Positions 18,837 through 27,300 of a stretch of 37,395 nt of DNA are shown here, piece by piece (the first letter of the stretch is position 1; every line of letters begins with the position of its first letter). A program made the position numbers and the translations under genes. The notes beneath the pieces were generated by a model. The model ran no database searches. It saw only the letters and a list, made by a program, of their open reading frames with translations, and was not told the origin of the DNA. The DNA is from Acidobacteriota bacterium (GTDB lineage Bacteria; Acidobacteriota; JAAYUB01). The DNA is taken from NCBI GenBank assembly GCA_012517875.1, contig JAAYUB010000069.1, positions 1 to 37,395 on the forward strand, written 5' to 3'.

Positions 18837-19724
18837 TCAGTGCCGGGCGTCCAGCATCCGGCGCAGTGCCGCGATGTGAGCGGGTGTCGTGCCGCAGCAG
18901 CCGCCGATGATTCCCACGCCAAGCGTCGGGAACGCCGCCGCCCGCCCGGCGTAGACGTCGGGCGTCTCGGGCCACACCGGCGCGCCGTCGCGCATCCGGG
19001 GCAGCCCGGCGTTGGCCTGCACCAGCAGCGGCCGGTCGGTGGCGCGGCGCAACTCGGCGGCCACGGCGACCATGGGCTCGATGCCCACGCCGCAGTTGGA
19101 GCCGAGGATGTGGGCGCCGGCCGCAGCCAGCTCCCGAACCGCGCGGGGGATGTCCACGCCCATGATGGTGAAAAAACCGTTCGGCGTGACGTCGAAGGTC
19201 ATGGTGGCGGCCACGGGCACCCCGGGCGCCGTCGTCCGGGCGGCCGTCACCGCCAGGACCGCCTCGGCCAGGTCGGTCATGGTCTCCACGACGATCAGGT
19301 CCACGCCGGCCGCAGCCAGCGCGGCGAGTTGCCGGGCAAACGCGTCGGCCACCACCGCGGGGGGCGTGTCGCCGTACGGCTGGAGCATCCGACCGGTGGG
19401 CCCGCAGGAGGCGGCCACGTAGACGCCGCCGCCGGCGCCCCGCCGCGCGGCGGCCACCGCCGCGGCGTTGATGGCCTCGGTCTGTCCCTCCAGGCCGTAG
19501 AGGGCGAGCTTCAGGGGGGAGCCGCCGAAGGTGTTGGTCTGAACGATGTCGGCGCCCGCAGCGGCGTAGTCGGCGGAGACGGACGCCACGACGTCGGGGC
19601 GGTCAAGGTTGAGCGCCTCGGGACACTCGCCGGTCTTGAGGCCCCGGGCCATGAGCTGGGTGCCCATGGCACCGTCGGCCAGCAGTACCTCGCCGCAGCC
19701 CACGCGCTCGAGGATCGGCCGCAT
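18837..19724 (-). CDS. Zinc-dependent homocysteine S-methyltransferase (MetH N-terminal module type)
   Basis: A stand-alone homocysteine-binding TIM barrel, as in the first module of cobalamin methionine synthase or in betaine-homocysteine methyltransferase. It would take a methyl group from the neighbouring methyl-corrinoid protein and transfer it to homocysteine. The 295 residues show LLADGAMGTQL at the start, the QTNTFGG strand (residues about 62-68), and the three zinc-binding cysteines: Cys211 in GSNCG and Cys276-Cys277 in GGCCGT. No pterin- or cobalamin-binding domain is fused. The ATG at 19724 is one base after the stop of the corrinoid protein gene, so the two are surely co-expressed. 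The partner acceptor is inferred from the family; the homocysteine-zinc motif is directly visible. Confidence 0.85.
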   Translation of the reverse strand: MRPILERVGCGEVLLADGAMGTQLMARGLKTGECPEALNLDRPDVVASVSADYAAAGADIVQTNTFGGSPLKLALYGLEGQTEAINAAAVAAARRGAGGGVYVAASCGPTGRMLQPYGDTPPAVVADAFARQLAALAAAGVDLIVVETMTDLAEAVLAVTAARTTAPGVPVAATMTFDVTPNGFFTIMGVDIPRAVRELAAAGAHILGSNCGVGIEPMVAVAAELRRATDRPLLVQANAGLPRMRDGAPVWPETPDVYAGRAAAFPTLGVGIIGGCCGTTPAHIAALRRMLDARH

Positions 19725-19725
19725 T

Positions 19726-20364
19726 TCAGCGCGCCTCCATCAGGGCGGCCACCTTGTCCACGGCGCTGGCGCCGTCGTAGCCGTAATCATCGGCGCCGAT
19801 CTCGCGGGCGAAATCGGCCGACACAGGCGCGCCGCCGACGATGACGCGCACGCGGCCCGCCAGGCCTCGCTCGCGGAGGAGGTCCACCACCTGCCGCATC
19901 ACCGGCATGGTGGTGGTCAGGAGCGCCGACAGGCCGATCACCCGGGCGCCCTCCCGCTCGGCCGCGTCGACGAAGGCCGCCGGGGCGACGTTGTGTCCCA
20001 GGTCCACCACTTCGTAACCGGCGCCCCGCAGCATGATGGCCACGAGGTTTTTGCCGATGTCGTGGAGGTCGCCCTGCACCGTACCCAGCACCACCCGCCC
20101 CCGCGCGGGCACCCCGTCCCGGATCAGGAGCGGCTTGAGTTGCTCCATGCCGGCGTACATGGCCCGGGCCGCCAGCAGCACATCGGGCAGAAAGATGTCG
20201 TGGCGCTTAAAGCGCTCACCGACCACGTGCATGCCGGCGATGAGCCCGTCGTTGAGGATCCGGCCGGCAGGAAGCCCCTGCGCCACCGCCGCGCGGGTGA
20301 GCCGGAGCACCTCCTGGTCCTCGCCGCGCTGCAGCATCTCGGCCAACTGGGCCAGCGTATCCAT
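19726..20364 (-). CDS. Methyltransferase corrinoid protein (MtbC/MetH cobalamin domain type)
   Basis: Carries the methyl group on cobalamin between a methyltransferase and an acceptor enzyme. The 212 residues consist of an N-terminal four-helix cap (about 1-85) and a Rossmann cobalamin-binding domain. The lower-ligand motif D-x-H-x-x-G is present as D99-L-H101-D-I-G104, followed by GLSALLTTTM and VGGAPVSADFAREIGAD, the usual B12-contacting loops. A TTG lies two codons further upstream, but the ATG at 20364 has GGAGG at proper spacing. It starts two bases after the stop of the activation-domain gene and is followed after one base by the homocysteine methyltransferase. Function is secure as a class; its methyl donor is inferred to be the MttB-like protein. 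Confidence 0.9.
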   Translation of the reverse strand: MDTLAQLAEMLQRGEDQEVLRLTRAAVAQGLPAGRILNDGLIAGMHVVGERFKRHDIFLPDVLLAARAMYAGMEQLKPLLIRDGVPARGRVVLGTVQGDLHDIGKNLVAIMLRGAGYEVVDLGHNVAPAAFVDAAEREGARVIGLSALLTTTMPVMRQVVDLLRERGLAGRVRVIVGGAPVSADFAREIGADDYGYDGASAVDKVAALMEAR

Positions 20365-20366
20365 CG

Positions 20367-21095
20367 TCAACCTCCGTGGTGAATATCGGTGGAATCGGTA
20401 TCCGCGAGCCGCGCGGCGCAGCTCCGGTCCCGGCAGTGCCGGCAGAACGGGAAACCGGCCTCGAACGCGTGGATCGCGGGCGGTCCGGCCAGGACCACGC
20501 CGGTCACCGACTTGAGCGGTTCCATGAGACAGCTCGCGTTCAGGCTCACGCCGATTGCCTCCGGCCGCAACGCCGCGAACAACTTCCGCTGCGCGGTGAT
20601 GTGCCAGCCGCAGTAGCCCGGGCTGTAGCGCCGCAACCGCCAGGCGGTCGCCGCCGGGTCGGCGGCGTCCAGCGTCGCCGCCCAGTCGCGCTCCACCTCG
20701 TCGGCCGCCTGCTCGGCTGCGGCGGAGGCCACGGCGTCGAGCACTGCGCCTGTGGCGAAATCCCCCGCCGCGAACAGCTCGGCGACGCGCCGGCCCGGCG
20801 CGGGCCCGACCGTGGCGGCAAAGAGCGCGCGGCGCCGCGCCCGCGGCTGGATCCGCGCCAGCGGCGCGTCCGGCTCGTTGAGCCCCTCGCCGGCAATGAG
20901 ATCGGCCAGCTCGGGTTCCGCCGCGTCCTGCCAGAGTCCGCGCGGTTCGGCCAGTCGGAGGAACTCGGCCCGGGCGGCCTCGTGCAGCGCCACTGTCCGG
21001 GCGCCGGGGTCCCGGCTGTCCAGGCCCAGCAACCGATACACGCCGGCGGGCTCGGGCACCACCGCCTGTACCGGGAATTCCAGTCGCCGTCGCAT
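20367..21095 (-). CDS. MetH-activation-domain-like protein with C-terminal Cys cluster
   Basis: Resembles the SAM-binding reactivation domain of cobalamin methionine synthase, which rescues oxidised cob(II)alamin by reductive methylation. The 242-residue product is a separate protein. Residues about 156-164 (RYSPGYCGW) correspond to the MetH R-x-x-P-G-Y SAM-binding loop, and residues 187-201 (ASCLMEPLKSVTGVV) correspond to the E/S...P..SVSG strand. The C-terminus has a C218-x2-C221-x4-C226 cluster (FCRHCRDRSC), which could bind iron-sulfur or zinc; this is inference. The start at 21095 is chosen because GGGGAG precedes it; a GTG one codon earlier is possible. Position between the MttB-like and corrinoid genes suggests it keeps the corrinoid protein active. 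Confidence 0.78.
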   Translation of the reverse strand: MRRRLEFPVQAVVPEPAGVYRLLGLDSRDPGARTVALHEAARAEFLRLAEPRGLWQDAAEPELADLIAGEGLNEPDAPLARIQPRARRRALFAATVGPAPGRRVAELFAAGDFATGAVLDAVASAAAEQAADEVERDWAATLDAADPAATAWRLRRYSPGYCGWHITAQRKLFAALRPEAIGVSLNASCLMEPLKSVTGVVLAGPPAIHAFEAGFPFCRHCRDRSCAARLADTDSTDIHHGG

Positions 21096-21111
21096 CACCG
21101 GTCTCCCCGCC

Positions 21112-22572
21112 TCAGCCGGTGTGGGCGGGCAGCCGGTCCATGCCGAAGCGCCGGGCTTCGGCGCTCATCCGTTCCGTGAGCGCCGCCTGCGCCTCCGCCG
21201 GCAGCCGCACCGGCTCCCAGGCGGCCAGGTGGCGGGCCACTTCGGCCCGCGCCCGCTCGCCCAGGGGCAGGCTCCCCTCCTCCAGCCAGCGCGAGCGCTG
21301 CGCGCGGTCCACCACCGGCCCCGGGAAGAGGTGTTCGTGGCGCAGGTGGCGGCGGGTGTGGGCGGCGATGAGCAGGTGTCCCTCGCGGAACAGCTCCTGG
21401 AACAACGGCGCGGCGGGGAAATCCTCACGCGGCTCGATGCCGGCGCGCAGGCGCCGGACCATGGCGCAGATCTCGTTATCGACCACCAGCTTCTCCAGGC
21501 TCTGGCAGCTCTCGAAGTCCAGCATGCCGGGACCGGACACGCTGTCGATCCCCGCCAGCGCCGCCAGCGTGGCGCCGATGCCGGTCTCCCAGCCGGCCTG
21601 CGCGTCGAGGAGCTTGGCGTCGCTGAGCCCGATGTAGCCCTGCGTCGGCAGGCCAAGGCGGTGGCCGATCTCGCTGTAAGCGCAGTCCATCATCATGGTC
21701 TCGATGGCACCCATGGGCGTGGTCTCGTAGCGGACGTCGAAGATCGCCGGCGAACCGCCGTAGAGCGCCGGCGCCCCCGGAGCGGCCAGCTGTGAGATCA
21801 CGATCCCGCTCAGGGTCTCGGCGGTATGCTGCACCAGCGAGCCCGTCAGGGTCACCGGCGCCATGAAGCCGGCCAGCGGCATGGAGACGTATTCCACCGG
21901 GATGCCGGCCCGGGCGCAATCCACCACATTTTGCGAAGTGGCGCCGCTCCATTTGAGCGGCGCGGTGGGACAGCAGGAGAACACGGCCAGCGGCCGTTCG
22001 CGCAGGGATTCGGCCGAGCCGCGCGCCGCGACGAGCAGGTCGCGCATCACCGGAAAGCCTTCCGCGCTGAAGGCGCCGGTGATCACAGGCTTCTCGCAGT
22101 ACAGCAGGCTCAGGTAGAGACGGTAGCTGTCGCCGATCTGCGCATGCACGTCGGCGGCGATCATGGCGGTGCTCTGGCTGGCGATGTGGGGCAGCCGGCT
22201 CACCAGCTTGGCGTAGCGGACATAATCGGCGGTGACGGGATGGCGCACAGCGCGCGTCGCCTCATCCAGAATGTAGATGGCGGACGAGCCGGGCGTGAAG
22301 GTCACTTCGCCGGAACCGAACGCGTGCGTCGCTTCACCCGTCGCGTCGTACAACCGGAAGGCCGCCGGCGCCGTCGCCAGAGCCCGGTCCACGAGGTTGC
22401 CCGGTATATGTACCCGACCGGTCGCGGCCTCGACGCGGGCGCCGCCGGCGTGGAGCAAGTCCACGACCGCCGGGTTGTGGATCTCGACGCCGACGGCGGC
22501 CAGGAGGTCGCGCGCCTCGTCGAGGATTCGTTGCAGCAGCTCATCGGACAGGAATCGGACGTGCGGGCGCAT
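21112..22572 (-). CDS. MttB-superfamily methyltransferase, non-pyrrolysine type
   Basis: Member of the trimethylamine methyltransferase (MttB) superfamily. Members demethylate methylated or quaternary amines and pass the methyl to a corrinoid protein. The 486 residues have the normal family length and fold pattern, with GVEIHNP near residue 28 and the conserved GLPTQGYIGLSDAK ... ETGIGATLAALAG region near residues 330-370. There is no in-frame TAG, so it is not a pyrrolysine enzyme like the archaeal MttB. Known non-pyl relatives act on glycine betaine, carnitine or proline betaine; this substrate is unknown. The ATG at 22572 follows GGAAGGAGGACC, and the frame's earlier start is rejected. The leader has a TACACT -10-like site at 22652-22647 but no clear -35. 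First gene of the operon. Confidence 0.85.
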   Translation of the reverse strand: MRPHVRFLSDELLQRILDEARDLLAAVGVEIHNPAVVDLLHAGGARVEAATGRVHIPGNLVDRALATAPAAFRLYDATGEATHAFGSGEVTFTPGSSAIYILDEATRAVRHPVTADYVRYAKLVSRLPHIASQSTAMIAADVHAQIGDSYRLYLSLLYCEKPVITGAFSAEGFPVMRDLLVAARGSAESLRERPLAVFSCCPTAPLKWSGATSQNVVDCARAGIPVEYVSMPLAGFMAPVTLTGSLVQHTAETLSGIVISQLAAPGAPALYGGSPAIFDVRYETTPMGAIETMMMDCAYSEIGHRLGLPTQGYIGLSDAKLLDAQAGWETGIGATLAALAGIDSVSGPGMLDFESCQSLEKLVVDNEICAMVRRLRAGIEPREDFPAAPLFQELFREGHLLIAAHTRRHLRHEHLFPGPVVDRAQRSRWLEEGSLPLGERARAEVARHLAAWEPVRLPAEAQAALTERMSAEARRFGMDRLPAHTG

Positions 22573-22718
22573 GGTCCTCCTTCCGGCCCGGACCGCGCGG
22601 GAGACGGCGTCGCGCGGGGGCATGCGCGGGATTGAAACGCAGCGCTAGTGTACACCAGGCATCCCGGCGGGGCGAGCGCTTTTTATCGGCCGGCGTTCGG
22701 GTGGCGGGTCGCCCTGAC

Positions 22719-22753
22719 AAAAAAAACCCGGCGATGTTTTGGGGCACCGCCGG
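22719..22753 (-). terminator. Intrinsic terminator with eight-T tail
   Basis: On the minus strand a 6-bp CCGGCG/CGCCGG stem (22753-22748 with 22733-22728) with a 14-base loop is followed by G and eight T residues (22726-22719). It separates the PLP gene from the methyltransferase operon. Confidence 0.85.
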
Positions 22754-22801
22754 ACCGTGTATGTGGAACGACATGCGTTGCGTCTAATAATACGCAAACG
22801 A

Positions 22802-22828
22802 ACGGGCGGAAGTTTGTCTCCCGCCCGT
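22802..22828 (-). terminator. Stem-loop in the PLP-gene 3' region
   Basis: 8-bp stem ACGGGCGG/CCGCCCGT (22802-22809 with 22821-22828) and an 11-base loop, followed on the minus strand by a moderately T-rich stretch. Second of three hairpins downstream of the PLP gene. Confidence 0.5.
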
Positions 22829-22875
22829 GAATTACAACCGGTTTGTCCTGCAAACGGACCCGTTCGTCCCAGCGT

Positions 22876-22897
22876 CCCCGCCGGCGCTCCGGCGGGG
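22876..22897 (-). terminator. Stem-loop directly after the PLP-gene stop
   Basis: 9-bp perfect stem (22876-22884 with 22889-22897) closed by a 4-base loop, 6 bases after the stop codon. It lacks a T-run, so it is probably a 3'-end hairpin or a weak terminator. Confidence 0.5.
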
Positions 22898-22903
22898 CCG
22901 CCT

Positions 22904-24127
22904 TCAGGACACCAGGCCCACCTTGCGGACGCCCCGCTCGAGCTGCGCCACGCGCTCCTCCAGCGTCCCGGTGATGCCGACGGCGATCCGCAGCAGCCCG
23001 GGCGAAAGGCCCATGCGTGCCTGGTCCTCCGGCGAGATCTCGGATGACGTCGACGAGCCGGAGCACGACATCAGGGTGTCGAAGTAGCCCAGCGACACGG
23101 CGATCAGCCCGAACCGCTCGTCGTTCTGCAGCACGTTCAGCAGGTCGTCGGCCCGCTCGCGGGTGCCGCAGTCCACGGTGAGCATGCCGCCGAAACCGTA
23201 GCCCTCGTTCATCATCCGGGCGAAGAGGCCGTGCTGGCCATGCTGCGGCAGCCCCGGGTAGCTGACCGGGGCGCCGATCGCCTGCAGCCGGTCGGCGGCC
23301 GCCTGGGCGCGCCGGCTGTGCTCGCGCATCCGGATGGCCAGGTGCGGCAGGCGCTGCGCCACGTCGAACGCCACCCGCGCGTCCATGACCGGCCCAAGCA
23401 GCATGATCCGGCCGGTGTGCAGGTCCATGAGCTGGAAGACGAAGTCGCGCGAGGCGCAGACCACGCCGCCGATCACATCGCTGGCGCCGTTGACGAATTT
23501 GGTCAGGGAGTGCACCACCACATGGGCGCCAAGCTGGGCCGGCGACATGATCATGGGCGTGAACGTGTTGTCCACCACCAGGGTGGCGCCTCGCTCGCGG
23601 GCCAGCCGGCCCAGAGCCGGGATGTCGGCCACCTTGAGGGTGGGATTGCCCAGCACCTCGGTGTAGAACACCTTGGTTCGCGGCGTGACGGCGCGGGCGA
23701 ACGCCGCGGTGTCGGTGGGATCCGCAAACGTGGTGGTGATGCCCATTTGGGGGAGCAGCTCGCCCAGCAGGGCAAAGGTGCCGCCGTACACCGTGTTGCT
23801 GGCCACGATGTGATCGCCCGCCCGACAGAGCTGGAGCAGTGTGCAGGAGATCGCGGCCATGCCGCTGGCGGTGCAGATGGCCGCCTCGGTGCCCTCCAGC
23901 GCCGCCAGGTAGCGGGCCAGCACGTCGACGGTGGGATTGAAGTGCCGGCTGTAGAGGTAGCAGCCGCCCGTCTCCGGCCCGCGCACGCCGCCGAAGATCT
24001 CGGGCATGGTCCGGGAATCGAGGACGGTGAACGTGGATGACCGCTCGATGGACGGGCAGACGCCCCCGTGCTCGCCAAATTCGCGCCGGGTCAGGGTCAA
24101 CGCCTGCTCGGGATTGTGTCGGTTCAT
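22904..24127 (-). CDS. Cys/Met metabolism PLP-dependent enzyme (methionine gamma-lyase / cystathionine gamma-synthase-like)
   Basis: PLP enzyme of the gamma-family of the Cys/Met metabolism group; such enzymes form or break C-S bonds at the gamma-carbon. The 407 residues hold Y59-S-R61...NPT (the YSR...NPT motif binding the PLP phosphate of the neighbouring subunit), D186 in VVDNTFTP, and the Schiff-base lysine K210 in HSLTKF. The position equivalent to the methionine gamma-lyase active-site cysteine reads YGGTF, so the reaction cannot be fixed: gamma-lyase, O-acyl-homoserine sulfhydrylase and cystathionine gamma-synthase remain possible. The ATG at 24127 has GGAGGGT upstream and a good promoter. 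It lies upstream of the methionine-forming operon but is separated from it by terminators. Confidence 0.85.
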   Translation of the reverse strand: MNRHNPEQALTLTRREFGEHGGVCPSIERSSTFTVLDSRTMPEIFGGVRGPETGGCYLYSRHFNPTVDVLARYLAALEGTEAAICTASGMAAISCTLLQLCRAGDHIVASNTVYGGTFALLGELLPQMGITTTFADPTDTAAFARAVTPRTKVFYTEVLGNPTLKVADIPALGRLARERGATLVVDNTFTPMIMSPAQLGAHVVVHSLTKFVNGASDVIGGVVCASRDFVFQLMDLHTGRIMLLGPVMDARVAFDVAQRLPHLAIRMREHSRRAQAAADRLQAIGAPVSYPGLPQHGQHGLFARMMNEGYGFGGMLTVDCGTRERADDLLNVLQNDERFGLIAVSLGYFDTLMSCSGSSTSSEISPEDQARMGLSPGLLRIAVGITGTLEERVAQLERGVRKVGLVS

Positions 24128-24190
24128 GGATACCCTCCTTGCCGGTTTCGGGAGGGCCGGCGGTTCGGGCCGTGCGCCGGCCAGCCGCTC

Positions 24191-24219
24191 AGTTTAGCGA
24201 CCCGGAACCGGCTTTGCAA
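24191..24219 (-). promoter_or_regulatory. Sigma-70-like promoter of the PLP enzyme gene
   Basis: On the minus strand TTGCAA (24219-24214) and TAAACT (24196-24191) are separated by 17 bases. Predicted transcription starts about 57 bases ahead of the ATG. Confidence 0.55.
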
Positions 24220-24312
24220 CGGGAAAAGCGCCACCCGCCTCGTGGGTTTTGTGGTAAGCTGGGCATTCGATTCCATGCGTCACTGGTGCACCGTCACACG
24301 CGAGGATCGGTC

Positions 24313-27300
24313 ATGGCACACACCTTGCGGGTTTGTCTGCTGCTGGAACTGGCGGGGCTGGTCCTGGCCGCCGCCACTCAGGTTGGAGCACCGGCGCGCC
24401 CGTCCATCCGGGTGGTGGGCGACGCCGCCTACCCGCCGAATCTCTACCTCAACAGTGAGGGCCGACCCGCCGGCTTCGATGTCGAGGTGCTGCGGCTGCT
24501 GGAGCAGCGGACCGGCCGATCCATCGCTATTCAGCTTATGCCGTGGACGCAGGCGATGACCCGGCTGCGCAGCGGGCAAGCCGACGCACTGATGGGCATC
24601 AACCGAACGCCGGAGCGGGAGCAGGAGTTCGATTTCTCCCTGCCGGTGCTCGAGAACCAGGCCGTCATCTTCGTGCCTTATCAGTCGTTCGTGATCCGCT
24701 CCGCCGATGACCTGCGCTCGCGGCGCGTGGGCGCGCAGCGGGACGCGGCCGTCGTCGCCCACATCCGCAAGCAGCACCCGGAGGTGCTGCTGCGGGAATT
24801 CGAAACCGCCGAGGCGGCGCTGGAGGCCCTTCGGCGGGGCGAACTCGACGCGGTCGTCTGCCACCGGATCACCGGTGACTTCGTCCTGGACAAGCGCAAC
24901 TGGCGGGACGTGTTCAAAGTGGTCGGTACGCCGCTGCTCGAGGCGCCCTATTGCCTGGCGGTCCGCAAGGGCGACACCGCCCTGCTGCAGCCGATCAACG
25001 CGGCGCTCCATGACTTGGAGGCCGAGGGCCGGCTCAAGGCGTTGCGGGACGAGTGGTTCGGGCGCGATTACTTCCTCGATTTCGAGTTCGAGCGCAGCTC
25101 TTCGTTCCGGCTTCTGCACACCCTGTTGCTGGGATTTCTCGGCGTCGCCGTATTGGCGGTACTGGTCATCGTGTTCCTGCGGCACCGCATGGCGCGGGCC
25201 CGCCGGCGCGCGGAGAGCGCCGATCAGTACTTCCAAACGCTGATCGCCGGCAGCACCGACATGATCCTGGTGGTGGGCCCCGACCGCCTGATCCGGCACG
25301 TCAGCCCGTCGGTGAAGCGGATCCTCGGTTTCGAAACGGATGAACTGCTGGGGCGCTCCAGCCACGAGTTCATCCATCCGGATGACAACCACCGCTACGA
25401 GGAGGCCATGGCCGATCTCCGGCGGATCGGCATGGCCGCCATCGAAGCCCGGTTCCAGAGCCGCAGCGGCTGGCGGACGCTGGACGCCATCGCCCGCGAT
25501 CTCACGGAGGATCCGCTGGTTTCCGGAATCGTGATCAACGCCCGGGACATCACCGATAAGCGCCGCCGGGAGCGTGTGCAGCAGGCCACGTACGCCATCT
25601 CGGAAGCGGCCAATTCCGCCCAGTCGCTGGATGCGCTGTATGCGGCAATCCATGCCGTGGTGTCCGAGCTGATGCCGGCGGACAACATCTTCATCGCCCT
25701 CTACGACGCCCGCCGGCAGACAGTCTCTTACCCCTACTGGATCGACGCGAACGACCCCGTGCCCGATCCTGAGCCCCTGGGCAAGGGGCTGACCAGCTAC
25801 GTCATCCGCACCGGCACGCCGCTGCTGGCTGACGAACAAACCCTGAACAGCCTGTTCGGCAGCGGCGAGGCGGAGAAGCTCGGTTCCCCCGCCTGCTGCT
25901 GGATGGGCACGCCCCTGCGGATCGCACAGCAGGTCGTCGGCGCCCTGGTGATCCAAAGCTACACCCCGGGGGTGCAGTACGACGGTGACGACCTGGAGAT
26001 GCTGACGTTCATGTCGGGCCAGGTCGCCATGGCCATCCAGCGGAAGCGGGTGGAGCAAACCCTGGCCGACGAGCGGGAGTTCCTCAGCGTCATTCTGCGC
26101 TCCGTCGGCGAAGGTGTCGTCGCCGCCGATCCGGACGGGCACGTGACGCTCATGAACCTGGCCGCCGAACGGTTCACCGGCTGGACGTCGGCCGAGGCTG
26201 CGGGCCGGCCGCTGGGCGAGGTGGTGGTCACCCGGCGCGAGCGCGATCGCGCACCTGTCGCCGACTGGCCGGCCCGAATCCTCGCCTCCGGCCGGCGGCC
26301 CGACGCGACGGACCAGCTCCTGCTTCTGGACCGGAACGGCGGCGAACGCATCGTTTCGGTCAGCGGTGCCCCGATGCGCGATCCCGCCAACCGCGTGATG
26401 GGATTCCTGCTGGTGTTCCGCGATGTGACCGAGAAGCGCCGCGCCGAGGACAACCTGGCCAACGCCCTCCGCCTGGAATCCCTCGGCCTGATGGCCGGAG
26501 GCATTGCGCACGACTTCAACAACATCCTGACAGGCGTCATCGGCCACATCTCGCTCACCAAGATGGCTGTGCCGCCGCAATCCGAGGCGCACCAGCTCCT
26601 GCTGGAGGCGGAGAAGGCCTCGCTGCGGGCGCGCGAGTTGACCAGCCAGCTCCTCACCTTCGCCCGCGGCGGCTTGCCGGTGAAGGAGACCGCCGCGCTG
26701 GGCGAGTTGCTCCGGGACTCGGCGGGGTTCGCCCTGCGGGGTTCGGCGGTCCGCTGCGAATTTCGCCTTCCGCCGGAGCTCTGGCCGGTCGAGGTGGACA
26801 TCAGTCAGATGAATCAGGTGATTCACAACCTGGTCCTCAATGCCATCCAGGCGATGCCGAACGGCGGCTGGATCGCCATCGCCGGCGAGAACGTGGAGCT
26901 CACCGACACCGACGGCCTGCCGCTGCGGCCCGGCCGCTACGTCAAGATCACCATCGAGGACAGCGGCCTCGGCATCCCGGAATCCCACCTGTCCCGGATC
27001 TTCGACCCCTACTTCAGCACCAAGTCGACCGGCCGCGGCCTGGGCCTGCCCACGACCTACTCCATCATCAAGCGGCACGAGGGGCACATCGCGGTGGCCT
27101 CCACCGTCGGCCAGGGCACGGTTTTCCATGTGTATCTCCCCGCCGGCAGCCAGCCGCCGGTGTCGGCGCGCCCCGCGGCCCAGCCGGTCAAACCGTCCAC
27201 GGGCCGGATCCTGGTCATGGACGACGAGGACGTCGTCCGAAACACGGCGCAGAAGATGCTGTTGCGGCTGGGATACGACGTCGCCTGCGCCCGCGACGGC

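Larger units (their letters stand above)
22573..22903 (-). other. Gap between the PLP enzyme gene and the methyltransferase operon
   Basis: A 331-base gap. From the PLP gene stop downward it holds three successive stem-loops, the last with a T8 run, and then about 145 bases of leader for the MttB-like gene. The stretch 22775-22800 has the paired TTGCGT/ACGCAA arms, and 22760-22775 contains ATGT/ACAT arms. I see no cobalamin-riboswitch B12 box or S-box-like pattern in the leader, and no plausible protein gene. Confidence 0.6.

Noticed and set aside
22573-22718. Cobalamin or SAM riboswitch ahead of the methyltransferase operon
   Set aside because: No B12-box or S-box core could be found in the 146-base leader.
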